IMG/VR virus record: IMGVR_UViG_3300030380_004375
Span: 1 to 27,813 of that record
Reading direction: 5' to 3' (one strand)
DNA: 27,813 bases
DNA from: a virus
Under the pieces are notes generated by a model that saw nothing but the letters and a program-made list of their open reading frames with translations, was not told where the DNA came from and searched no databases. The position numbers and the translations under genes were made by a program. Numbering within the stretch: the first letter of the stretch is position 1; each line of letters opens with the position of its first letter. Shown here piece by piece: positions 6,250-12,552 of the stretch.

Positions 6250-6666
6250 ATGCCGAAGAAATACATGAACGACTTCCAGCGAGTGAAGGCTGGGAACTGG
6301 CTCGAGAATCAAAAGGCGTGGATCGCGACTGACCCGTCGATCCAAGTCATAGCCGACGCGGCGACGGGGGAACTCGGCCACCGCGTCACCGGATCCTTCG
6401 TGAAGTCCTACCTCCAGGAGACCGAGTGGTTCTCGAAGATGAAGAAACAAGCGAAATCGGAACCAGCAACCCTGCGGGATGTCCATCACGCCTTGAGGCT
6501 CACACTCGACGCACTGATGGAGGTCGTCGAAGGAGAGCCGATCTGTTCTCGGGAGATCGAGTCCACGATCAAGCAGGCGAGGGCCGTGATAAGCACCACG
6601 GAGTCGTCGCAGGCGATGCAACTTGACCTCATCACCGAGGACATCATGAGGGGAGGGCATGCTTGA
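6250..6666 (+). CDS. Hypothetical protein in recombination block
   Basis: The product has 138 residues, starting MPKKYMNDFQRVKAG after a GAAAGGAAGA RBS. It is mostly helical with a basic N-terminal half (about 1-75) that could contact DNA, and a helical acidic C-terminal half. No motif allows a family assignment. It overlaps the methyltransferase start by eight bases, so the two are probably coupled. Confidence 0.7.
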   Translation: MPKKYMNDFQRVKAGNWLENQKAWIATDPSIQVIADAATGELGHRVTGSFVKSYLQETEWFSKMKKQAKSEPATLRDVHHALRLTLDALMEVVEGEPICSREIESTIKQARAVISTTESSQAMQLDLITEDIMRGGHA

Positions 6667-7477
6667 CATGGATGAAGATCAGATCCTCAGCCTCTGCTCC
6701 GGGATCGGAGGACTCGACCTCGGACTCTCCGCCGGACTTCGAGCGGTTGGCCGATCTCCTCGAATGGTCTGCATGGTGGAGAGGGAAGCCTTCCCGCTCG
6801 CGGTGTTGGCTCGCCAGATGCAAGAAGGGAGGATGGATGAATGTCCTCTCTGGCTTGGAGATCTCCGAGACCTACCCCTCGACGAACTTCCGGCGATCGA
6901 CTGGATCTCAGGGGGCTACCCTTGCCAGCCATTCAGCCATGCCGGGAAGCGACTGGGAGACGACGACCATCGTCATCTCTGGCCCACCATCTACAGACTC
7001 GTCGAGTCTCTTCGACCTCGGGGAGTCTTCTTCGAGAACGTCGCAGGCCACCTCACGCTCGGCCTCGATCTCGTCCTTCAGGACTTGGCGAGATGTGGTT
7101 ACCGCTGCGCGTTCGGACTGTTTACTGCGGAGGAAGTCGGCGCGCCACACCGACGCGAGCGCGTCTTCATCCTCGGCGTGGCCGACGGCGAACGCGAGAG
7201 ACTGGAAGGGGACATACCTCACACTAACCAGGAAGGACGGGAGAAAACGAGGCGACCTGCTTCCCGATGCTGTGAACATCGAGGAGGGTGGCCCTCCCGA
7301 CCAAGAGAACCCCAAGAAAGATGGGAACCGTCGAGAACAACTAAACCCGACATGGGTCGAGGTTCTGATGGGCTACCCTGCAGGGTGGACAGACTTCGAT
7401 CCCTCGGGAACGCCGTAGTCCCGCAGCAGGCCGAGACGGCCTTCGTCACGCTGTGGAAGGAGGTCGCCCGATGCTAG
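6659..7477 (+). CDS. C5-cytosine DNA methyltransferase
   Basis: The product has 272 residues and transfers a methyl group from SAM to carbon 5 of cytosine. Family motifs are in order: I (LCSGIGGLDLGL, 12-23), the WLGDLRDLP segment (65-73), IV with catalytic Cys89 (GGYPCQPFSHAG), VI (ENV, 126-128), VIII (HRRERVFILG, 164-173) and X (GNAVVPQ, 250-256). The target-recognition region between VIII and X is short (about 75 residues), so specificity cannot be read. No restriction nuclease is beside it, which suggests self-protection of phage DNA. ATG 6659 overlaps the previous gene; ATG 6668 is an alternative with a better distance from GGGAGG. The 3' third is also meaningful in another frame (see findings). 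Confidence 0.9.
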   Translation: MLDMDEDQILSLCSGIGGLDLGLSAGLRAVGRSPRMVCMVEREAFPLAVLARQMQEGRMDECPLWLGDLRDLPLDELPAIDWISGGYPCQPFSHAGKRLGDDDHRHLWPTIYRLVESLRPRGVFFENVAGHLTLGLDLVLQDLARCGYRCAFGLFTAEEVGAPHRRERVFILGVADGERERLEGDIPHTNQEGREKTRRPASRCCEHRGGWPSRPREPQERWEPSRTTKPDMGRGSDGLPCRVDRLRSLGNAVVPQQAETAFVTLWKEVARC

Positions 7478-8391
7478 ATGGAGCCTTCACGTCGCCGAAG
7501 ATCCGACTCCTCGCGGCGATCACCGGGAAGCCGTGGCCGCACGCTCTCGGGCTGGCGGGACTGCTCTGGCGGTTCGCTGGCAAGCATGCTCCGACGGGGG
7601 CGGTGGGGACTCACTCGGACGAGGAGATCGCGATCTCGCTCGAGTGGACCGATGAGGCGGGGGACCTGATCGAGGCCCTCGTCCGATGTCGCCTCCTCGA
7701 CGAGGCCCCACCGCCCGAGAGGCTGCTCGTCCACGACTGGCCGGAACACGCACCCCGCTACGTTCGAGCCTCGCTCCAGAGAGCGGGCCTCGACTTCTCC
7801 CCGCGCTACGGCCTGCGGCATGATGCCGTGGATCTGCGGCATGATGCCGTCACTACAGTCCCCACTATAGACCGCTCTACAGTCGGAACTGGTGATGGGA
7901 CTGTAGTCGGGACTACCTCTTCCTCCTCCTCCTCCTCTACCTCCTCCTCCTCCTCCTCCTCCTCCCTTGTAAGAGCATCAGCGAGCGCGAGAGATCTCGC
8001 GGAGCAGGTGTGGAACTGTTACGTCCCAGGGAGGAAGCAGGGGAAGAAGATCGGGATCCAAGCGATCGAGACCTCGATGATGAGACTCGGGATGGAGACG
8101 GGGAAGACCCTCGAGGAGGCCGCTCAGATCATGGCCGAACTCACGACGAACGACGCCGCCCGGTTCGTCGAGGAGATCAGGACGGGCGAGACCGAGATCC
8201 GGTTCGTCCCGCAGGGGGCGACCTACTTCAAGAATGAAAGATGGGAAGACGAGAATGAAGACATCACCCGAAAGCAGATCGACGCCGCTCGGATCACTGA
8301 CGAGATCGCCAGAGCGAGAGCCGCCTACGAACTGGGAGGCGAACTGGATCCTCCTCCGGAACCTCTGGCCCGATTGGACGCCCACGGATGA
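7471..8391 (+). CDS. Replication-initiator-like protein with poly-Ser linker
   Basis: The product has 306 residues. ATG 7471 is set by AAGGAGGT upstream and overlaps the methyltransferase stop by seven bases. Residues 1-110 form a helical N-terminal domain (SPKIRLLAAITG..HALGLAGLLWRFAGKHAP..LLVHDWPEHAPRYVRASL) resembling phage replication proteins with a winged-helix fold. A low-complexity linker (about 113-165) contains LRHDAV twice and two serine runs. The C-terminal domain (about 168-270) ends in ATYFKNERWEDE, similar to the ATWLN.RWED ending of several phage initiators. The linker DNA holds repeats that look like an origin. It overlaps the next gene by about 140-160 bases. Confidence 0.65.
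   Translation: MLDGAFTSPKIRLLAAITGKPWPHALGLAGLLWRFAGKHAPTGAVGTHSDEEIAISLEWTDEAGDLIEALVRCRLLDEAPPPERLLVHDWPEHAPRYVRASLQRAGLDFSPRYGLRHDAVDLRHDAVTTVPTIDRSTVGTGDGTVVGTTSSSSSSSTSSSSSSSSLVRASASARDLAEQVWNCYVPGRKQGKKIGIQAIETSMMRLGMETGKTLEEAAQIMAELTTNDAARFVEEIRTGETEIRFVPQGATYFKNERWEDENEDITRKQIDAARITDEIARARAAYELGGELDPPPEPLARLDAHG
7813..7965. other. ori: Putative replication origin inside initiator-like gene
   Basis: Two identical 17-bp units (ctgcggcatgatgccgt) start at 7813 and 7834, a 21-bp period, and each contains the palindrome CGGCATgATGCCG. They are followed by three copies of CTACAGTC (7853-7860, 7877-7884, and inverted at 7899-7906), an exact 11-bp inverted pair (7852-7862 with 7897-7907), a GTAGTC-GG-GACTAC palindrome (7903-7916), and a pyrimidine tract of TCC units (7918-7965). 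Lambdoid phages carry their iterons in the middle of the initiator gene; the layout here is the same, but function is inferred. Confidence 0.5.
7918..7965 (+). repeat. Trinucleotide repeat (TCC)n, poly-Ser coding
   Basis: Runs of TCC/TCT encode seven serines, then one Thr (ACC at 7939), then eight TCC serine codons. On the top strand the tract is almost pure pyrimidine. Slippage changes linker length without changing frame. Confidence 0.95.
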
Positions 8392-8824
8392 GCAGATCCG
8401 GGAGGTCTGGTTCAGGGCCTTCGACAAGGTCCACGGGGTCTCCGGAGCGAAGCGGATCAACCAGGACGCACTCCGAGAGGCGATCCTCGCGGTCGCAAGA
8501 TCGAAGCGGTTCAAGGATCCAGTATTCATCGACATCTCCGATGCGTACCGCCACGAGACGAACCGGGTCCACGCCGAGATCCAAAGGGCGAGGAGTTCCT
8601 CGAGGACGACCGACGAACAAGTGAAACTCAACGAGGAGGCGATTCGGATGAGGGACCAGATCACGGACTGGTCGGCGGAGCGACTGATCGCCGCTCGCCA
8701 ACTGGTCGAGAAGAAGGTCGTGACCTTCGTCGGGAAGTCCACGAACCCGGAGACGTGGTCGCGGGTCTACATCGGGTGCCTCATCGCGGCAGACGAGGAA
8801 CTCCGGGAAGAGGCGGACGAGTGA
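8234..8824 (+). CDS. Possible helicase-loader-like replication accessory protein
   Basis: The product has 196 residues from ATG 8234, or 189 from ATG 8255; neither has a strong RBS, and no other ATG or GTG start precedes the well-formed part beginning at about residue 33. That part reads NWILLRNLWPDWTPTDEQIREVWFRAF, then INQDALREAILAVARSKRFKDPVFIDISDAY. The layout (W/L-rich start, a helix with W..AF, then a segment ending at a Pro-containing stretch) recalls lambda P-like loaders, but the similarity is weak. The position right after the initiator-like gene fits an O-P pair. The 140-160-base overlap with the upstream gene is unusual. Confidence 0.55.
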   Translation: MKDGKTRMKTSPESRSTPLGSLTRSPEREPPTNWEANWILLRNLWPDWTPTDEQIREVWFRAFDKVHGVSGAKRINQDALREAILAVARSKRFKDPVFIDISDAYRHETNRVHAEIQRARSSSRTTDEQVKLNEEAIRMRDQITDWSAERLIAARQLVEKKVVTFVGKSTNPETWSRVYIGCLIAADEELREEADE

Positions 8825-9060
8825 CTGACGACCCGCCGCACTTCTTCCCGATGTCGAAGGTCCCCGATCTGGTCTGGCAACTCCAGCGGCGGTCGATCGA
8901 CTACACCTTCGTGATCAGGATGAAGAACGCGAACCGCTTCCTCGCCGCGAAGCATCGCGGGCGGTTCTGGGTTCACTCGGATAGCCTCGAGGACTATCTC
9001 GGTCTCGAGCGTGGCGAGATCAAGCGGCGATATCAGAAAGACGCGACGAGGAACTCCTGA
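8821..9060 (+). CDS. Small hypothetical, possibly DNA-binding protein
   Basis: The product has 79 residues. GTG 8821 overlaps the previous stop as GTGA, and the stop overlaps the next start as TGATG. The sequence is basic and aromatic (SKVPDLVWQLQRRSIDYTFVIRMKNANRFLAAKHRGRFWVHSDSLEDYL). The order of helix, basic strand with RGRFWV and final helix is suggestive of a wing-type DNA-binding module like the Xis-like protein at 5554. No family is confirmed. Confidence 0.6.
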   Translation: MTDDPPHFFPMSKVPDLVWQLQRRSIDYTFVIRMKNANRFLAAKHRGRFWVHSDSLEDYLGLERGEIKRRYQKDATRNS

Positions 9061-9479
9061 TGGGAAAGACCAGCCGAGAAAAGGGCAAGCGAGGCGAGCG
9101 GGAGTTCGCCGCCTTCCTTCGTGATCTGGGACTCGAGGCACGTCGGACCCAGCAGTTCAGCGGCACGGAAGGGACCGCCGACGTATCCTCCAGCCTGAAC
9201 GGCGTCCATCTCGAGGTAAAACGCTACAAGGGGATCGCGGCCTTTCGATTCTTGGAACAAGCGGAGCGGGACTCCCATCCCGACGATCTCCCGGTGGTCG
9301 CCATGCGAGAGGATCGTGGCGAATGGACGTTGATGTTCCGAGCGAAACACCTCCAGGAGATGGCCGCGAAGACCGCCGCCGCTCTCGGGATGTCACTCGC
9401 CACATCGGGTTCATCACCACCCTCGTCGCGAGATGGCACGGGCGAGGACACTTCCGACGCCTCCCGTTCGACGAACTGA
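9060..9479 (+). CDS. Hjc-like Holliday junction resolvase (PD-(D/E)XK)
   Basis: The product has 139 residues. The motifs match the archaeal-type Hjc and related phage nucleases: GKRGEREFAAFLRDLG with conserved Glu (about 13-15), ADV with Asp41, EVK (Glu52, Lys54) and a downstream Gln67 in FLEQAERD. It probably cuts branched DNA made by recombination or replication before packaging. The C-terminal tail after about residue 105 is low-complexity (Ser, Thr, Gly, Asp) and overlaps the next gene by up to 157 bases. The start is ATG 9060 in a TGATG junction. Confidence 0.75.
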   Translation: MGKTSREKGKRGEREFAAFLRDLGLEARRTQQFSGTEGTADVSSSLNGVHLEVKRYKGIAAFRFLEQAERDSHPDDLPVVAMREDRGEWTLMFRAKHLQEMAAKTAAALGMSLATSGSSPPSSRDGTGEDTSDASRSTN

Positions 9480-9901
9480 AGAACATCGCCGTCCTCGAGG
9501 CCGATCGCCTGCTTCGATCGAAGTACGATCCAGACCGAGCGACCGTCTCGTCCTTCCTCTCGTCCTATCTCTTCAGCCGGGTCGAGTACGCCGTCGGCAC
9601 CTCGCAGGGACGCCGGAAGCGTCGCGAGGGATGGGTCTCGATCACCGACCTCGATCCTCCGGCCCGGCAACGGGAAGAACAACCCGACCAGGCGGCGGAG
9701 TTCGAGGACGCCCTCGAGTCCATCCATCCCGACTTCCGGGATATATGCCGACGCCTCTCCGAAGGCGAGACCATCGACGAGATCCTCGAGGAGATCACGG
9801 CTTCCCCACTTTTCAACACTCTCAGAGACGGCGACCTCGAGACCACGCGGTCGGATCTTCTCACCATGCTGAAAGCATCTGTGCGACATTTGATGCCATG
9901 A
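9323..9901 (+). CDS. Sigma-70-like transcription factor candidate
   Basis: The product has 192 residues from ATG 9323, the only ATG or GTG start before the conserved-looking part. Residues about 26-95 (ITTLVARWHG..LPFDELKNIAVLEADRLLRSKYDPDRATVSSFLSSYLFSRVEYAV) follow the sigma region 2 pattern: D-E-L, a helix, YDP.RA and F.SSYL. After a linker, residues about 140-160 (HPDFRDICRRLSEGETIDEILEEI) resemble the region 4 helix-turn-helix entry. A phage sigma factor for late genes is the natural reading. The first 20-25 residues overlap the resolvase gene and look unstructured. The call is a pattern match only. Confidence 0.55.
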   Translation: MDVDVPSETPPGDGREDRRRSRDVTRHIGFITTLVARWHGRGHFRRLPFDELKNIAVLEADRLLRSKYDPDRATVSSFLSSYLFSRVEYAVGTSQGRRKRREGWVSITDLDPPARQREEQPDQAAEFEDALESIHPDFRDICRRLSEGETIDEILEEITASPLFNTLRDGDLETTRSDLLTMLKASVRHLMP

Positions 9902-10167
9902 AATCAGACCAGAACCGCATGAACATCGGGATCGCCGTTCAGTTTCTTCAACTCGGGACCCTCATCCTCGGTGTCGCTGGAATGTTCCTCTCAATCGGTC
10001 GCCGAGACGCGACGCTCGAGGTGAACAGCGCCGAGATCCGCCAACTCCGCGACATCGCCTCCGATCTCGTGAAGACCTCGATTCAGACCACCACCACGAA
10101 CCGCGAGCAGGATCGGAGGCTCGAGGAACTCCGGGACCGACTCGATGCACTGGAGCGAAGACCATGA
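9898..10167 (+). CDS. Small membrane protein with coiled coil (spanin- or holin-like)
   Basis: The product has 89 residues. One hydrophobic segment near the N-terminus (about 10-33, IGIAVQFLQLGTLILGVAGM) is followed by a charged helical region (about 40-88) with heptad-like spacing. An N-terminal membrane anchor plus coiled coil is the form of inner-membrane spanins, and the next gene, overlapping as ATGA, encodes a lipoprotein. A holin or pinholin role cannot be excluded. Both junctions are ATGA overlaps. Confidence 0.6.
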   Translation: MKSDQNRMNIGIAVQFLQLGTLILGVAGMFLSIGRRDATLEVNSAEIRQLRDIASDLVKTSIQTTTTNREQDRRLEELRDRLDALERRP

Positions 10168-10691
10168 GCGCAGCATTCAGAACGAACCCCCGAGCCGCGT
10201 GGCTCATCGTCGCCGCGATCACGGCCCTAGCCCTCACCTCGATCCTCTCAGCCTGCGGGATCCAGGACATCGTCAAGGTCGATGTTCCGACCGGGATCCA
10301 GACCGCGATCGACCTCGAGCCGAGGATCTCGGTCTCCGAGTCCGGGCCCGCGTGGGACGAGTGGGTGGCGTGGGTCGATCGGAACTCCACCCGATTCTCC
10401 GGTGAGATCGACGAGGGTCAGGCGACCGCCGGACTCATCGCGAGCCTCACCGATACGGGCCTCGCCCTCGGGAAGGATGCCGCCAGCACCCTCCCCGGTG
10501 GAGCCTTCATCTCGACCGGCCTCGCCTTGATGGGCGGCCTCTTCCTGAAGCGACCGGGCGACAAGGCGAAGGAAAAACAGCAGGCGGAGAAGTCCTACAC
10601 CGCCGGACTCCAGAAGGGCCGAGAGATCGCTACGACCGTCGCTCAGGGCCTCGAGTCCCTTCGAGGGTCTCAGCAAGCCGAGAAGTCCTGA
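10164..10691 (+). CDS. Lipoprotein (outer-membrane spanin candidate)
   Basis: The product has 175 residues. A signal peptide (basic start, hydrophobic 12-28) ends in the lipobox LSAC with Cys31. The region 40-110 is acidic, a Gly-rich hydrophobic stretch lies at about 121-138 (LPGGAFISTGLALMGGLFL), and the C-terminus is charged and helical. Together with the preceding membrane/coiled-coil gene this resembles an i-spanin/o-spanin pair acting in host lysis, although o-spanins are usually smaller and Pro-rich. It implies an outer-membrane host if that is right. A virion lipoprotein or superinfection-exclusion role is possible. Confidence 0.6.
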   Translation: MSAAFRTNPRAAWLIVAAITALALTSILSACGIQDIVKVDVPTGIQTAIDLEPRISVSESGPAWDEWVAWVDRNSTRFSGEIDEGQATAGLIASLTDTGLALGKDAASTLPGGAFISTGLALMGGLFLKRPGDKAKEKQQAEKSYTAGLQKGREIATTVAQGLESLRGSQQAEKS

Positions 10692-10740
10692 AAAGCCTCA
10701 GAAGCCATCCTCGTCCCGTGAAACTAACGGAGAATATCGG

Positions 10741-11610
10741 ATGAGATTCAGGACCTCGACAACCTCGCCCGGCTGCTATCTCGTGGATATGGACGCTGAC
10801 GACCACGACTGGAGCCAAGAGTTCCTCCTTTCGAGCGACCGGCATCACGACAACGCTCACGCTGATCACCGTCTGGAGATGCTCCACCTCGAGGAGGCGG
10901 TCGAACGGGACGCCGGGATCCTCGACATCGGGGACCTCTTCTGCGCGATGCAGGGGAAGTACGATCGGCGGAGCGACCTCTCGCAGTGCCGACCCGAACA
11001 CCGAGAGGGCCGCTACCTCGACAGCCTCGTCGAGACCGCCGCCGACTTCTTCGAGCCGTACGCTGATCGGTGGGTCCTCCTCTCTCCAGGTAACCACGAA
11101 GGCTCGATCCTGAAGTACCACGAGACCGACCTGACCGAGCGGCTCGCCGAGAGGTTCAGGATGAAGGGGTCGCCTGTGATCTGCGGCTCCTACGCCGGGT
11201 TCGTCCGCTTCCGCGTGAACTACAAAGGGCGGTCGATCTCGCGGGTCCTCTACTACATCCACGGCCACGGAGGCGGCGGCATCATGACCCACGGCACGCT
11301 GAACACCCGACGCCGCCAGTCCTTCCTCCCCGATGCCGACATCGTCTGGAGCGGTCACACCCACGACGCTTGGAACATGAGGCTCTCGAGGGCTCATCTC
11401 ACCACCGCCGGGACGGTCAGGCTCGACGACGTCCATCACGTCTCCACGCCCGGATACAAAGACGAGTTCAGTCCGCTCCAAGGCTGGCACGTCGAACGAG
11501 GCGCACCGCCGAAGCCGCTCGGAGCGTCGTGGCTCCGGCTCTCGATCGAGTGGTTCCAGAAGCCAACAGCACACCGGCGGCTCCGGGTAGAAATCTCGGA
11601 GGCGAAGTGA
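10741..11610 (+). CDS. Calcineurin-like metallophosphoesterase
   Basis: The product has 289 residues. All metal-site motifs are visible in order: DxH (Asp33, His35 in SSDRHHDN), GD (Asp65 in IGDLF), GNHE (117-120), HGHGG (174-178) and GHTH (205-208). This predicts a dimetal phosphomonoesterase, phosphodiesterase or nuclease; the substrate is unknown. The start at ATG 10741 follows GGAGA; a 49-base gap precedes it. It stands between the lipoprotein and packaging genes. Phage relatives are often associated with DNA or RNA metabolism, but no partner is evident here. Confidence 0.85.
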   Translation: MRFRTSTTSPGCYLVDMDADDHDWSQEFLLSSDRHHDNAHADHRLEMLHLEEAVERDAGILDIGDLFCAMQGKYDRRSDLSQCRPEHREGRYLDSLVETAADFFEPYADRWVLLSPGNHEGSILKYHETDLTERLAERFRMKGSPVICGSYAGFVRFRVNYKGRSISRVLYYIHGHGGGGIMTHGTLNTRRRQSFLPDADIVWSGHTHDAWNMRLSRAHLTTAGTVRLDDVHHVSTPGYKDEFSPLQGWHVERGAPPKPLGASWLRLSIEWFQKPTAHRRLRVEISEAK

Positions 11611-11879
11611 TGACCCTCGACAAGCGACATCGCCAGATCCTCACCGTCTCGAAGAACCTCCTCTCGGAGGAACTGATGGCCGACGCCGTGATGATCGCGA
11701 TCACCCGCCGGAAGGGCGACGCGACCGAGACCTTCGTCGTCTCGGATGGAAACCTCCACACCCTCCGAGGCGTCGCCGAGTATGTCTACGGGAAGTTCTG
11801 CGAGGATCCGGATCTCGAGGAACTGGACGACGAAGTCGAAGCCACAGACGAGGAGGACGACGACGATGGTGATGAATGA
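11610..11879 (+). CDS. Small hypothetical protein with acidic tail
   Basis: The product has 89 residues from ATG 11610, in a TGATG junction with the phosphoesterase and with GGAGG about eight bases upstream. It is an alpha/beta-type sequence (residues 1-62) followed by an almost purely acidic C-terminus (about 66-89). It overlaps the next gene by 14 bases. The family is unknown. Adjacent to the probable small terminase, it could be a packaging accessory. Confidence 0.6.
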   Translation: MTLDKRHRQILTVSKNLLSEELMADAVMIAITRRKGDATETFVVSDGNLHTLRGVAEYVYGKFCEDPDLEELDDEVEATDEEDDDDGDE

Positions 11880-12198
11880 CGAATGGAAGCGAGACGAGGG
11901 CGGGCGGTTCGGACCAGGAAACAAGGGCGGACCCGGATGGGAGAAGGGGAGGCCCCGGCTCTCTCTGAAGGTCGCCCTCGACCGAGCGATCTCCGAGTCG
12001 ATGCGGGAGGAAGACGGTCGATCGATCCTTGATGCCCTCGCCGCGACCGCGATCAAGGCCGCCGCCGCTGGGGACTTTCGATTCTGGAAGGAGATCATCG
12101 ATCGACTCGACGGCCCGATCCGGCAGCAGATCGAGCAGGACCAGACGATCACGATCGAACGACTCGCTCGCAGACTGACCCCCGACGATCAGGAGTAG
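11866..12198 (+). CDS. terS-like: Probable small terminase subunit / terminase-associated protein
   Basis: The product has 110 residues from ATG 11866, with GAGGAGG eight bases upstream; ATG 11872 is an alternative. It opens with the GRFGPGNKGGPG..KGRPR motif, a Gly/Pro/Arg-rich signature common in small phage proteins encoded just before large terminases. A helical region (about 35-85) with AAIKAAAAGDFRFWKEIIDRLDG follows, then a basic C-terminus. It would bind the packaging site on DNA and recruit TerL. Two other genes separate it from TerL at 14054. The family assignment is by motif memory. Confidence 0.6.
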   Translation: MVMNDEWKRDEGGRFGPGNKGGPGWEKGRPRLSLKVALDRAISESMREEDGRSILDALAATAIKAAAAGDFRFWKEIIDRLDGPIRQQIEQDQTITIERLARRLTPDDQE

Positions 12199-12283
12199 CC
12201 CGTGGCAAGTCCACGATGATCGAGGACGGGTCCGTCGCCTACGATCCGACCGATCCGGAATGATCGGAACACCTTGATCCCAC

Positions 12284-12291
12284 GGGGGGGG
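12284..12291 (+). other. G8 homopolymer in ribosome binding region
   Basis: Eight consecutive G residues end three bases before ATG 12295 and occupy the place of the Shine-Dalgarno sequence. A change of one or two G would move the spacing. The remaining 12199-12283 interval holds only short inverted repeats (CGTGG/CCACG at 12200s and CCGATC/GATCGG at 12250s). Confidence 0.6.
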
Positions 12292-12294
12292 AAC

Positions 12295-12552
12295 ATGCTC
12301 AACTCGGAACACTTCATCGAGTTCGCCACCGCGCTCGTCGGTTCGGCGGTCTTCGGTCTCATCGGCTTCGTCTGGAAGATATCGCATCGGGTGACCAACC
12401 TCGAGAACCGGATGGACGGCCTCGTCGATACTCAACGGAGGGACCGCGAGAACCTCCAGAAAGACGTCGATACGATCCTCGCGAACGTGGACAAAAATCG
12501 CGAATGGACGACGAACCGGATGATGTCGATCGTCCGCGACTCGAAGGACTGA
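12295..12552 (+). CDS. Small membrane protein with coiled coil
   Basis: The product has 85 residues from ATG 12295. It has a hydrophobic segment (about 9-26, FATALVGSAVFGLIGFVW), then a basic turn (KISHRVTNLENRM) and a long charged helix to the end. This is the same overall design as the gene at 9898, but without clear sequence identity. Holin or membrane-tethered accessory roles are possible. The TTG at 12274 would lengthen it by seven residues, but the ATG is preferred. It lies between the TerS-like gene and the ParB-methyltransferase. Confidence 0.6.
   Translation: MLNSEHFIEFATALVGSAVFGLIGFVWKISHRVTNLENRMDGLVDTQRRDRENLQKDVDTILANVDKNREWTTNRMMSIVRDSKD

Noticed and set aside
4757-6266. Long minus-strand frames (about 350 codons each) over the RecT-like to SSB-like genes
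   Set aside because: They are antisense to several recognisable genes, rich in Arg and Ser, without RBS or motifs.
8388-8624. Start ATG 8388 overlapping the initiator-like stop as ATGA
   Set aside because: The frame it opens is Arg/Ser-rich and short, while the alternative frame (from 8234 or 8255) reads as a structured protein to 8824.
12199-12294. Short inverted repeats (CGTGG/CCACG and CCGATC/GATCGG) as a terminator or RNA element
   Set aside because: Stems of five to six pairs in GC-rich DNA are common by chance and no U tract or conserved neighbour supports them.
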